Source: Dactylosporangium fulvum (GTDB taxonomy: Bacteria > Actinomycetota > Actinomycetes > Mycobacteriales > Micromonosporaceae). Taken from it: DNA of 64,000 bases. The notes beneath the pieces were generated by a model, which ran no database searches, had not been told where the DNA came from, and saw only the letters and a list, made by a program, of their open reading frames with translations. Of the stretch, positions 16,569-25,044 are shown one piece after another. The number at the start of each line of letters is the position of its first letter. Within the stretch, counting starts at the first letter, position 1. The stretch lies in assembly GCF_025137375.1 (NCBI RefSeq), contig NZ_CP073720.1, positions 7,588,501 to 7,652,500 of the forward strand, in the 5' to 3' direction. Made by a program: the position numbers and the translations under genes.

Positions 16569-17506
16569 CTGCCCGACCTCACTCTCGGGTCCAGGACCGC
16601 ATACAGCAGGTCAACGGTCAGATTGACCAGGATCGTGATCACCACCGTGAACACGGTGATCCCCAGAACCAGGTTGTAGTCCCTCGACCCGATCGCGGAG
16701 CTCAGCAGGTATCCGAGACCTGGAATCGAGAAGATCGTCTCGAGGATGATCACGCCACCCAGCATGTGACCGAAGTTCGAGCCCAGCACCGTCAGCGTGG
16801 GCAGGAATCCGTTGGGCAGCAGGTGGCGATACATGACCTCGCGTTCGGCGGCGCCCTTGGCTCGTGCCGTCCGCGCGTAGGCGTTCAGCAGTTCGCCGGC
16901 CAGGGACTCTCGCAGGGTGAGCACAAGTAGGGGAACCTGGTACGCCAGAAGGACCACCAGGGGAAGGAACACGTGGTGCGCGAATGACCCGAAATCCTCG
17001 GTGGGATTGACGTAGCCACTCACGGGGAACGCATTGATCCTGACGGCGAAGACGAGGACGAGGACGAGCGCGAGCCAGAACCCGGGAACGGCGAGCAGTG
17101 CCGAACTGACGAAGAGCAGCAACCGCGACAGGAGCGAGTTGGGGTGCGACACCGTATGAACGGCGAGGGGGACGGCGAGAAGGACGCTCAGCACCATCGC
17201 GAGAGCTGCGATCAACAGGGTCGGGACCATGAAGTCCGCGATCGCACTGCCGACTCCCCTGGACTGGGAGAGTGAGAAGCCAAGGTCGCCGTGGAGCGCG
17301 TTCCACAGCCAGGAGCCGTACTGATCCCAGACCGGCCTGTCGAACCCCAGCTGACGGTTCAGCTGCTCGATGGACTCCAGCGGGGCATTGGTCCCGAGGA
17401 TCGCAATGGCTGGACTTCCCGGAATGGCGTGCAGCAGGAAGAACATCGCGCTAGCCACGATGAATACGGTGATCACCATGTCTCGAACGCGGCGTAGGAG
17501 TACCAC
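16565..17506 (-). CDS. Oligopeptide-type ABC importer permease (DppB/OppB family)
   Basis: A 313-residue integral membrane protein with the DppB/OppB N-terminal helix (MVITVFIVASAMFFLLHAIPG), the conserved LGFDRPVWDQYGSWL segment, and the coupling loop TARAKGAAEREVMYRHLLPN. Six membrane spans are visible. It pairs with the DppC-type permease encoded with a four-base overlap downstream, and with the binding protein and double ATPase upstream. The start at 17506 lies 81 bp after the binding protein stop. Confidence 0.92.
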   Translation of the reverse strand: MVLLRRVRDMVITVFIVASAMFFLLHAIPGSPAIAILGTNAPLESIEQLNRQLGFDRPVWDQYGSWLWNALHGDLGFSLSQSRGVGSAIADFMVPTLLIAALAMVLSVLLAVPLAVHTVSHPNSLLSRLLLFVSSALLAVPGFWLALVLVLVFAVRINAFPVSGYVNPTEDFGSFAHHVFLPLVVLLAYQVPLLVLTLRESLAGELLNAYARTARAKGAAEREVMYRHLLPNGFLPTLTVLGSNFGHMLGGVIILETIFSIPGLGYLLSSAIGSRDYNLVLGITVFTVVITILVNLTVDLLYAVLDPRVRSGR

Positions 17507-17587
17507 GATTTTCAGCCGATCTCCTCGTGTCGGATGTGTGGGGGGCGCGGCCGCGCCGGGTTACGACGCGGCCCTGCCGTTCAGCGG

Positions 17588-19195
17588 CTACCCACGTAGC
17601 GAAGCGTTCCAGAAGATGTTCGTGTACGACGTGCCCAGCACGAGCTTCCTGGAATGCGGGTTGACGTCGCTGACCTCGCCGAGGACGAGGGCCGGCATCG
17701 TGTCGTAGAACAGCTGCTGCAGCTGGTCGACGTACTGGTGCGCCGTTGTCTGGTCCTTCGCCACCACATACTTGGCGAGCAGCTCGTTGACGCCGGTCTT
17801 GTACTCCTGCGTCGGGAAGGCACCGTACGGTGCGAGGCTCCCGTTGAACCACTCCACCTGGGCCACGTTCCCGAACGAGGCGAGCGTGTAGGTAGTCATC
17901 ATGTCCCACGACTTCGGATCGTCGACCGCCTTACCCACCATGGACGGGTAGTCCAGCACCTCGATATCCGCCTTCACACCGATCGCGGAGAGCTGCCCCT
18001 GGACCGCGACCGCCCATTGGTACATGTACGGGTAGGTCTTGGTCGTGAGGATCTTGATAGGCCGGTTGAGGCCGGCCGCGAGGAGGGACTTCGCCTTCTC
18101 AGTGTTGTGCTCGGACCAGAGGTTCAGCCCGGCCTCTGAGTGGACGTCGGGCACACTCGGTGATACCAGTGCTCCGGTGAGCGGGCTCCAAAGGTTCTCC
18201 GGACCGAACATCGCCTTGGCGATCGCCGGCTTGTCGATCGCCGCATTGACGGCCTGGCGCGCCTGGAGCGAGTGGAAAACGGATCCCTCGGCGCCGTTGA
18301 GAAACACGACGTTGAGGTTGCGGTCGGTCGCGGGCTCGACGACGAACGACCGGTCATTCGCCAGCGACTGCAGCTGGTCGGCGTCCACCGTCTGGACCCA
18401 GTCGTACTGACTCGTCTTCAGACCGTTCAGGCGCTGCTGGCTGTCGGTGACGAAGCTGTACACGATCTTGTCGAGGTAAGCGTGCTTCGCACCGGCACGG
18501 CCGCTCGGGTTCTCGGTCCGGCCTTGATAGCCATCAAAGCGGGCCAGCGTCAGGTTTCGCCCGGGGTTGTAGCTCTCCATCTTGTAGGGGCCGGTACCGA
18601 CAATCCGGTCAGGGGCGATCGGCTTGGTGCCGGCCGCCGTGGCGACCGACGCCGGGATGATGACGAACGGGCCCTGGATCCACGCCAGATCGGAGATCAG
18701 CGTGGAGCGTACCGAGTTCAGCGTGATGACGAACGTCGAGTCGTCGGTCGCCTCGGAGGACTTGACGTTTCCCTTGACGTTCTTGCTGTTCGGGGAGACC
18801 GCGATCCAGCGATCGAAGCTGGCCTTCACGTCCGTGGCCGTCATCGTCGACCCGTCGTGGAACTTGACGCCGGTGCGCAGCTTGATGGTGTAGGTCAGCC
18901 CGTCGTCCGAGACAGTGTAGGAATCGGCGAGCATCGGCTGGGGGCGTAACTGGGCATCGAGTGCGAACAAGCTCTCGAACACGTGCTGCATGGTGATCCG
19001 GGTGAGCCCACCCGCCATGCTCATGTCCAGCGTCTGGGGGTCACCGCCCAGGGCAGCGCGAACGGTGCCACCGGTCTTCGGTTCGCCGGTGGCCGTCGCG
19101 TTGCCGCCCTCCGAGGAGGAACTCCCGCAACCAGCAGCCGCCGCGATGCTCACAGTGACGAGAGCGGTGGTGAACCACCGCGATAGAGATTTCAT
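17588..19195 (-). CDS. ABC importer solute-binding lipoprotein (SBP_bac_5 family)
   Basis: A 535-residue extracellular binding protein. I place the start at the ATG at 19195, which gives a proper lipoprotein signal (MKSLSRWFTTALVTVSIAAA then lipobox AAGC) and has a GGGGCAGG ribosome site; the upstream reading frame lacks both. The family 5 fold follows: GGTVRAALGGDPQTLD, YTIKLRTGVKFHDGSTMTATDV and RQAVNAAIDKPAI are hallmark segments. After lipidation on the Cys it is held on the outer face of the membrane and delivers oligopeptide-like solutes to the permeases. A TATAAC -10-like box lies at 19299-19294. Confidence 0.93.
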   Translation of the reverse strand: MKSLSRWFTTALVTVSIAAAAGCGSSSSEGGNATATGEPKTGGTVRAALGGDPQTLDMSMAGGLTRITMQHVFESLFALDAQLRPQPMLADSYTVSDDGLTYTIKLRTGVKFHDGSTMTATDVKASFDRWIAVSPNSKNVKGNVKSSEATDDSTFVITLNSVRSTLISDLAWIQGPFVIIPASVATAAGTKPIAPDRIVGTGPYKMESYNPGRNLTLARFDGYQGRTENPSGRAGAKHAYLDKIVYSFVTDSQQRLNGLKTSQYDWVQTVDADQLQSLANDRSFVVEPATDRNLNVVFLNGAEGSVFHSLQARQAVNAAIDKPAIAKAMFGPENLWSPLTGALVSPSVPDVHSEAGLNLWSEHNTEKAKSLLAAGLNRPIKILTTKTYPYMYQWAVAVQGQLSAIGVKADIEVLDYPSMVGKAVDDPKSWDMMTTYTLASFGNVAQVEWFNGSLAPYGAFPTQEYKTGVNELLAKYVVAKDQTTAHQYVDQLQQLFYDTMPALVLGEVSDVNPHSRKLVLGTSYTNIFWNASLRG

Positions 19196-19293
19196 ATGTG
19201 GACCTGCCCCTTGAGTAGTCACTTGCCCTCGCGGTACTGACCTGTGACACGAAATTTCCAGAGCTCGGGGCGCCGTTAGGCCCGAGTTCAACT

Positions 19294-19299
19294 GTTATA
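19294..19299 (-). promoter_or_regulatory. Possible promoter -10 before the binding-protein gene
   Basis: Reading leftward, TATAAC preceded by TG (TGTATAAC) lies about 100 bp before the ATG of the binding protein. No clear -35 is visible. An internal promoter would let the binding protein be made in excess over the ATPase, as is common. Confidence 0.35.
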
Positions 19300-19363
19300 C
19301 ATGCGCTGCTGGGCGGCGCGGATGGGCGTGCGCCCCCGATCCCTGTCGCAACGTTGTGCGCAT

Positions 19364-21307
19364 TCACTCCGGTGTGTGCAGCGCGCTCGCATCCGCCGCC
19401 GACGGGACGAACGGGTCGGGGTTGGCCGCCATGAGCGCCCGCGTGTATTCGTGCTGCGGTGGTGCCGACACGAGCGTCGAGTCCAGGACTTCGACCAGAG
19501 CGCCACGGAGCATCACGCCGATGCGATCGGCGACAGATGTCACGAGGCTCAGGTTGTGGGTGATGAAGATGTAGGTCAGGCCGAACTCGCGCTGCAGATC
19601 GAAAAGCAGATTCATCACCTGGCCCTGCACCGAGACGTCCAGCGCGCTTGTCGGCTCGTCGGCGACGATCACACTCGGCTGCGGTGCGACCGCCCGCGCG
19701 ATCACGACCCGCTGGCGCTGGCCGCCGGACAGCTCCGACGGGTATCTGTCCTCCGCGCCCTGTGGCAGTCCGACGTCGTCAAGGAGCTTACGAACGCGTT
19801 TCTGAATCCCGGCGCGATTCAGGTCGGTCAGTGCCCGGATCGGCTCCGCTATGGACTCGCCGATCGTTCGCCTCGGGTCGAGACTGCCGCTCGGGTTCTG
19901 GAAGATCATCTGGACTTCGCGGCGGAGTGCGCGTTCGGCCTCCAGCCCGCGCCGATGTGACAGGTCGTGGCCGGCGACGGAGATCAGCGAGCCGGGATCG
20001 GCGCGCTCGAGGTCGACGATCAACTTGCCCAGAGTCGTCTTGCCCGAGCCCGTCTCGCCCACGATGCCGAAGAACTCGCCCCGGTTGATGGTCAGGGTCA
20101 GGTTTTGGACCGCGCGGTGCGCCGAGGCGAGACGTCCGTGCGCCGGTACCCCGTTCTCATGGATCGCAGCGTAATCCTTGCGCCGGGTGACGCCGTACGT
20201 CTTGTTGACACCCTGCAACTCGACAATGGGCTGCGGTAGCGCGGGGGCGCTGCGTGCGGAGTTGCCGGCGTCGGCCACGTGGCCGGTGAGACGGTTGACC
20301 GCCTCGTCGGTCCATTGCATGACCGGGGCCCACGAGCGGACCATGTGGGTCCTGTCCGACGACCACACCATCGGCGGAGGTTCGGTCAGGTCGCGCCTGG
20401 TCGCCAGCGCATTGCGCGGGGCGAACCGGTCGCCCTGGGGCATCTTTCCGGGCTGCGGGGGCTGGCCGGGAACGGTTCGCATTCGCCCGACGAGACGCGT
20501 GTTGGGACGGGGCACGCACTCCAGCAGGGCCTTGGTGTATGCGTGCTGGGGCGCTCGGAGCATCACATCCCTCGGGCCGACCTCCAGAACCTGTCCCGCA
20601 TACATGACGGCGATCCGGTCCGCGATGACGGACGCGACTCCCATGTCGTGGGTGACAAGAACGCAGGCGATGCCGCGCTCGCGTTGAAGCCGCCGGATCA
20701 GTTTCAGGACCTCGGCCTGAACCGTGACGTCCAGTGCCGTTGTCGGCTCGTCCGCGATGAGCAGATCCGGATCGCCGATCAGTGCCATGGCGATCATGAC
20801 CCGCTGCTGCATGCCGCCGGAGAGCTGATGCGGGTAGAGCGGAAGCACTCGTTCGTCCAGTCCGACCTCGTCCAGCAGGCCGACCGCTGCGCTCAGGCCG
20901 TCGCCCCTCCTGCTGTCACGCCACCCCCTCGCGCTGCGCATGCCATGCGACAGCGCGTACGCCTCGGCGAGTTGGTTGGCGACGGTCTTGGTGGGGTTGA
21001 GCGCGTCCTGCGCCTCCTGGAACACCACCCCGACGCGTCGGCCCCGGATCCGCGACATCTGACGCTGGCTCAGCTGAAGGAGTTCGTCCTCTCCGAGCCG
21101 GGCGCTGCCACGGATCCCGATCGGCGACGTGAACTCCATGAGGCGAAGTGCCGCCATCATGGTCACGCTCTTACCGCTGCCCGACTCGCCGACCACGCAC
21201 AGGATCTCGCCGGCCTCGACGGACAGCGACACCGCATCTGTGAGTTCGAGCCGGCCGCCTTCCGTGGAGAGATCCACCGTGAGATCCGACAGTTCGAAGA
21301 TGGTCAC
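19364..21307 (-). CDS. Fused double ATPase of oligopeptide ABC importer (DppD-DppF type)
   Basis: A 647-residue protein with two complete nucleotide-binding domains in tandem. The first has Walker A GESGSGKS, signature LSGGMQQR and Walker B LLIADEPTTALD; the second has GETGSGKT, LSGGQRQR and VIVADEPTSALD. Each ends in the oligopeptide transporter C-terminal segment, the first with the Cys-poor, Pro-rich stretch around PGQPPQPGKMPQGDRF. Start at GTG 21307 follows a GGAGG site; an ATG further upstream would add non-conserved residues. It powers the importer encoded next. A separate DppD and DppF fused this way is seen in GsiA-like transporters. Confidence 0.93.
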   Translation of the reverse strand: MTIFELSDLTVDLSTEGGRLELTDAVSLSVEAGEILCVVGESGSGKSVTMMAALRLMEFTSPIGIRGSARLGEDELLQLSQRQMSRIRGRRVGVVFQEAQDALNPTKTVANQLAEAYALSHGMRSARGWRDSRRGDGLSAAVGLLDEVGLDERVLPLYPHQLSGGMQQRVMIAMALIGDPDLLIADEPTTALDVTVQAEVLKLIRRLQRERGIACVLVTHDMGVASVIADRIAVMYAGQVLEVGPRDVMLRAPQHAYTKALLECVPRPNTRLVGRMRTVPGQPPQPGKMPQGDRFAPRNALATRRDLTEPPPMVWSSDRTHMVRSWAPVMQWTDEAVNRLTGHVADAGNSARSAPALPQPIVELQGVNKTYGVTRRKDYAAIHENGVPAHGRLASAHRAVQNLTLTINRGEFFGIVGETGSGKTTLGKLIVDLERADPGSLISVAGHDLSHRRGLEAERALRREVQMIFQNPSGSLDPRRTIGESIAEPIRALTDLNRAGIQKRVRKLLDDVGLPQGAEDRYPSELSGGQRQRVVIARAVAPQPSVIVADEPTSALDVSVQGQVMNLLFDLQREFGLTYIFITHNLSLVTSVADRIGVMLRGALVEVLDSTLVSAPPQHEYTRALMAANPDPFVPSAADASALHTPE

Positions 21308-21330
21308 GAAACTCCAACCTCCACTGATCT

Positions 21331-21354
21331 TGCTGTCACGTATCGTAGACAGCA
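21331..21354. promoter_or_regulatory. Dyad operator at the head of the catabolic island
   Basis: A perfect inverted repeat TGCTGTC-N10-GACAGCA lies 24 bp before the start of the double ATPase gene. Read on the minus strand, the ten-base spacer includes TACGAT, a -10-like box, so a bound protein would block the promoter. PucR, or a GntR-type regulator encoded elsewhere, are candidate binders. Confidence 0.6.
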
Positions 21355-21589
21355 TCGGAACCCGACCGGCACGACGAATGCACACTCAAAAGTCCGTAGA
21401 TGAGGGCCTGTGCCCTGTGCCGTGCCGATGCTCGATGCAGGTGCTGGAGCCGGCTCGTCAGTGTGAAGCCGCATCCTGCCGTGGCCGGTCACGGGTGTGC
21501 GCAGCACACCCGTCGCCGCGGTCTGCAGGTCGATGCCGGTGAGCTACACACTCACCTCCAGGTCCGCTGGGCGCACGAAAACAGCCGGG

Positions 21590-22093
21590 CTAACGCTTCG
21601 CGCGGCGCGGCTCGGTCATCCGGCGAAGTAGCGGCGTGATCCGATAGCCGACCAGTTCCCGCATCACCAGTGCGGTGTTGGTGCGTTCCACGCCAGGGCT
21701 GGCGAGGATCTGTCCAGCGATGCGATAGAGGTCATCAGCATCGGCGGCCACGACGCGTACCAGCAGGTCGGTCTGGCCGGAGAGCCCAAGTACTTCGAGC
21801 ACCTCCGGGATGGCGGCCAGCGCTTCTCCAACGTCGGCGAGCTGGCGTTGGGCTACCTGCACGTTCACGAAGGCGGTGAGCGGATAGCCCAGTGTGTCGG
21901 GTTCGACGCGGCGTTCGAAAGAGGCCAGGATTCCCTGTTCCTCGAGTTTGACCAACCGCGCCTGCACGGTGTTGCGGGACAGGCCCACCTGCTCGGCCAG
22001 CGCGATGGTGGTGGCACGCGGATGCTCGATCAGTGCAAGCAGCAGCCGGGCGTCGATGGCGTCGGCCGAGTAGTTGTTGCGCACGATGCTCAC
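21590..22093 (-). CDS. Lrp/AsnC family transcriptional regulator
   Basis: A 167-residue protein of standard Lrp/AsnC architecture: N-terminal helix-turn-helix (IDARLLLALIEHPRATTIAL then SRNTVQARLVKLEEQGIL, residues ~12-50) and a C-terminal ligand-binding RAM domain (residues ~70-150, with VLEVLGLSGQTDLLVRVV). It is divergent from the E1-like gene, and half-sites AACAGCA occur in the shared 131-bp gap, so it probably controls both. Lrp proteins usually sense amino acids. Confidence 0.92.
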   Translation of the reverse strand: MSIVRNNYSADAIDARLLLALIEHPRATTIALAEQVGLSRNTVQARLVKLEEQGILASFERRVEPDTLGYPLTAFVNVQVAQRQLADVGEALAAIPEVLEVLGLSGQTDLLVRVVAADADDLYRIAGQILASPGVERTNTALVMRELVGYRITPLLRRMTEPRRAKR

Positions 22094-22142
22094 TCCCCGA
22101 TGGCGGCACGGGCAGCAAACTGGGCATCCTGCTCAATCATGA

Positions 22143-22210
22143 AACAGCATGTTGTGCAGGCGGTCCCCCTTTGCTGTTCTGAAGGCCGATTCTTGCACGC
22201 AAACAGCAAA
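22143..22210. promoter_or_regulatory. Putative Lrp operator half-sites between Lrp and E1 genes
   Basis: TTTGCTGTT at 22170-22178 and its exact inverted copy AACAGCAAA at 22202-22210 flank a centre-to-centre distance of 32 bp (three helical turns); a third half, AACAGCAT, lies at 22143-22150. Helically phased repeats of this kind suit octameric Lrp-type wrapping. Binding is inference. Confidence 0.6.
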
Positions 22211-22224
22211 GAGACCGGTGGACC

Positions 22225-24558
22225 ATGACCAGTTCAGCGCTCGACCGGGCCGCGGTGGAGCCCGACAGCGACGAGTTCGCCGCACTGTACGAGATCCAGC
22301 GGCGGGTTCTGTGGCTATCGACCTCGATCGTGCACCACGCGAACGGGGTGCGTCCCAATCCATCCGGGCTCAAGGTCGGTGGGCACCAGGCATCAAGCGC
22401 CTCGATGGCCTCGATCATGACCGCGTTGTGGTTCCGGCACCTGCGCCCGGTTGACCGGGTATCAGTCAAGCCGCACGCCTCGCCGGTACTGCACGCCATC
22501 AACTACCTGCTGGGCGAGCTGGATGAGGAGTATCTGACCACGCTGCGCGCCTTCGGCGGACTGCAGAGCTATCCCAGCCGCGCCAAGGATCCCGACCCGG
22601 TGGACTACTCCACGGGGTCGGTGGGCATCGGTGCCACCGCACCGGTCTGGGGCGCCCTGGCCCGGCGGTATGTGCAGACCACGACCGGCGATCCGGGCAT
22701 GGGGCGACAGTACTCGCTGGTGGGTGACGCCGAACTGGACGAGGGAGCGGTCTGGGAGGCCATCCTTGACCCGATGGTCGCCGAGCTGGGCGAGGTGGTG
22801 TGGATCGTCGACCTGAACCGGCAGTCCCTGGACAGGGTGGTGCCGGAGATGGCCGCTGACCGGTTGCGGGGCATGTTCGACTCCGCGGGCTGGCAGGTGT
22901 TGACGGTCAAGTACGGGCAGTTGTTGGAAGACCTGTTCGGGCGTGCCGGCGGCGACATGTTGCGCGAGCGCCTGGACCGGATGAGCAACGCCGAGTACCA
23001 GCGGTTGCTGCGTTGCACCCCGGAACAGTTGCGTGAGCGGCTGCCCGGTCAAGGCGAGGGGGCCGAGCAACTCGCCGGCCTGATCGCCGGCGTGGACGAC
23101 AACAGCCTGATCGAGGCGATCGGCAATTTGGGCGGCCACGACCTGCGCGCGCTGGATCAGGCGTATGCGTCGATCGACGACTCCCGTCCGACCGTGATCT
23201 TCGCGTACACCGTCAAGGGCTACGGTCTGCCCACCCAGGGGCACCCGCAGAACCACTCCTCGCTGCTGACCGACGAGCAGATGCGTGAACTGGCGGCACG
23301 GCTGGGTACCGACCCGCAGCGACCCTGGCAGCGATTCCCCCAAGACAGCGCGGCAACACAGCTGTGCACCCGTACCGCGCAGCGGCTGCGCCGCGATCCG
23401 GTACCGGTCCCAGCCGTACTCGAACTGCCCACCGACATCGGCCGCGTCCCGTCGGGCACGTCCACTACCCAGGCCGCACTCGGCCGCACCCTGCTCGATC
23501 TGACCCGTCAGGCCCCGAAGGTCGCCCGCCGGGTGGTGACGGTCAGCCCGGACGTCAGTTCCAGCACCAACCTGGGCGGCTGGGTGAACAAGGTCGGGGT
23601 GTGGTCGCCGCGCGAGCGGGTGGACTGGTTCGCCGACGACAGCGAGACCATTCTGCACTGGCGGGAGCACCCGTCCGGACAACACATCGAGTTAGGCATC
23701 GCCGAGACCAACCTGGTCGGCCTGCTCGGCGAGCTGGGCGCCACGTGGAGCCGGTGGGGCCAGCCACTGCTACCGATCGGGGTGGTCTACGACCCATTTG
23801 TGGCCCGCGCCCTCGAGCCGTGGTCATTCGGCATTTACGCGGGCGGCCAGTCGATTTTGGTGGGTACGCCGTCGGGGGTCAGCCTGGCGCCCGAGGGCGG
23901 CGCCCACCAGTCCATCACCACCCCATCCATCGGCCTGGAGCAACCCGGCTGCGTCTGCTACGAGCCGGCATTCGCCATCGACGTGGAGTGGACGCTGCTG
24001 GCCAGTCTGGCGCGGCTCGGCCGGCCGGACGGCACGTCGGCCTACCTGCGGCTGTCCACCCGCTCGGTGGACCAGACCCTCGCCGCCGTACCGGCGGATC
24101 CCGCGGCCCGGGAGCGTCGCCGTCGCCAGGTGGTCGCCGGCGCGTACCCGCTGCGCCGGCACGCCGACCCGGCGGTGACCATCGCCGCGATGGGTGCGCT
24201 GGTGCCCGAGGCGTTGGCCGCCGCCAACCGGCTGGAGGCGGCCGGGGTTGGCGCGGACGTGCTCTGTGTGACCAGTCCCGGCCTGCTCTTTGAGGCTTTG
24301 CAGTCCCGGCAAGGCCGGTCGCAGAGCCCGAGCTGGATCCTGGACCAGGTCTTCCCCGCCCACCGCGCCACTCCGCTGGTGACCGTGCTCGATGGGCATC
24401 CGCACACGTTGGCGTTCCTGTCCACGATCCACCGGGTACGCGGTATCGCGCTGGGGGTGACCAGCTTCGGCCAGTCCGGCTCGATCGAGGACGTCTACCG
24501 CTACCACGGCATAGACACCGACAGTGTCGTGCGCGCCGCGCTCGACCTGACCGAATGA
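22225..24558 (+). CDS. Pyruvate dehydrogenase E1 / transketolase-like ThDP enzyme
   Basis: A 777-residue single-chain ThDP enzyme related to homodimeric AceE. The N-terminal half has GGHQASSASMA, the HASPVLHAINYLLG loop and the diphosphate motif at GDAELDEG (167-174), then the far end DLNRQSLD; note GDA instead of the usual GDG, with the metal-binding Asp (D168) kept. The central domain has HIELGIAETNLVG with the family Glu, and the C-terminal part is transketolase-like. It should decarboxylate a 2-oxo acid and pass the acyl group to an E2, but it is shorter than AceE (~890) and no E2/E3 is nearby. Divergent pairing with Lrp suggests an amino-acid-derived 2-oxo acid. Confidence 0.85.
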   Translation: MTSSALDRAAVEPDSDEFAALYEIQRRVLWLSTSIVHHANGVRPNPSGLKVGGHQASSASMASIMTALWFRHLRPVDRVSVKPHASPVLHAINYLLGELDEEYLTTLRAFGGLQSYPSRAKDPDPVDYSTGSVGIGATAPVWGALARRYVQTTTGDPGMGRQYSLVGDAELDEGAVWEAILDPMVAELGEVVWIVDLNRQSLDRVVPEMAADRLRGMFDSAGWQVLTVKYGQLLEDLFGRAGGDMLRERLDRMSNAEYQRLLRCTPEQLRERLPGQGEGAEQLAGLIAGVDDNSLIEAIGNLGGHDLRALDQAYASIDDSRPTVIFAYTVKGYGLPTQGHPQNHSSLLTDEQMRELAARLGTDPQRPWQRFPQDSAATQLCTRTAQRLRRDPVPVPAVLELPTDIGRVPSGTSTTQAALGRTLLDLTRQAPKVARRVVTVSPDVSSSTNLGGWVNKVGVWSPRERVDWFADDSETILHWREHPSGQHIELGIAETNLVGLLGELGATWSRWGQPLLPIGVVYDPFVARALEPWSFGIYAGGQSILVGTPSGVSLAPEGGAHQSITTPSIGLEQPGCVCYEPAFAIDVEWTLLASLARLGRPDGTSAYLRLSTRSVDQTLAAVPADPAARERRRRQVVAGAYPLRRHADPAVTIAAMGALVPEALAAANRLEAAGVGADVLCVTSPGLLFEALQSRQGRSQSPSWILDQVFPAHRATPLVTVLDGHPHTLAFLSTIHRVRGIALGVTSFGQSGSIEDVYRYHGIDTDSVVRAALDLTE

Positions 24559-24858
24559 CGCGGGCCGTCGGTCGCCGGGGACGGCGGCGGCACAGGCCGC
24601 AGGAAAGCCGGATCGGGTAGGGGTCTTCGAGATCCATCACGAGGTTGCGTACGGCCGCGGCCGGGTGCGCCGTGACGCCCAGCACGCGATCCGGCGGCTG
24701 GCGCTGTAACACCGCGAACCGGTGACGCAACAACAAGATCTTGGCACTCGTTCGCGCCGGCGCTCGAACGATTCCGAACATTGTCGAACAGCCGAACCCT
24801 CGATCCGGCGTCGCGCGCCGAATACTTTTCCCCCAGTACGACATCGACGGGGGTGGCT
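24559..24858. other. Intergenic region, no clear gene
   Basis: Nothing convincing is encoded. The minus strand carries an open stretch containing LLLRHRFAVLQRQ, which faintly recalls the N-terminus of IS3/IS481-type transposases, but it runs on antisense into the E1 gene with no matching catalytic part, so I do not call it. Confidence 0.3.
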
Positions 24859-25008
24859 GTGCACATTCGCTTGCTGGGGGCTGTCGAGGCACGACGGGAC
24901 GGTCATGACGTCGCTCTGATCGGTCGGAAGCCGCGCACGCTGATGGCGTCGCTCCTGCTGAACCGTGATCACGTCGTAGCGGCCGACCAGGTCCACCATC
25001 GATCATGA
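24859..25008 (+). pseudogene. Truncated SARP N-terminus
   Basis: From a GTG at 24859 the frame reads VHIRLLGAVEARRDGHDVAL, then IGRKPRTLMASLLLNRDHVV, i.e. the first ~45 residues of a SARP-type winged helix (compare LGRKQRTLLALLLLNANRVV in family members), then runs into a stop at 25006. The rest of the DNA-binding domain and the BTAD domain are missing. The intact SARP starts 37 bp later and is clearly a different copy, so this is a relic of a neighbouring paralogue. Confidence 0.65.
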
Positions 25009-25044
25009 AAGGCGTGGCGGAACCGGCTTGGGGGGAGGCCAATC

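Noticed and set aside
24501..25042. A minus-strand frame with LRHRFAVLQRQ resembling a transposase N-terminus
   Set aside because: Match is short, continues antisense through the E1 gene, and there is no catalytic DDE region or terminal repeats.
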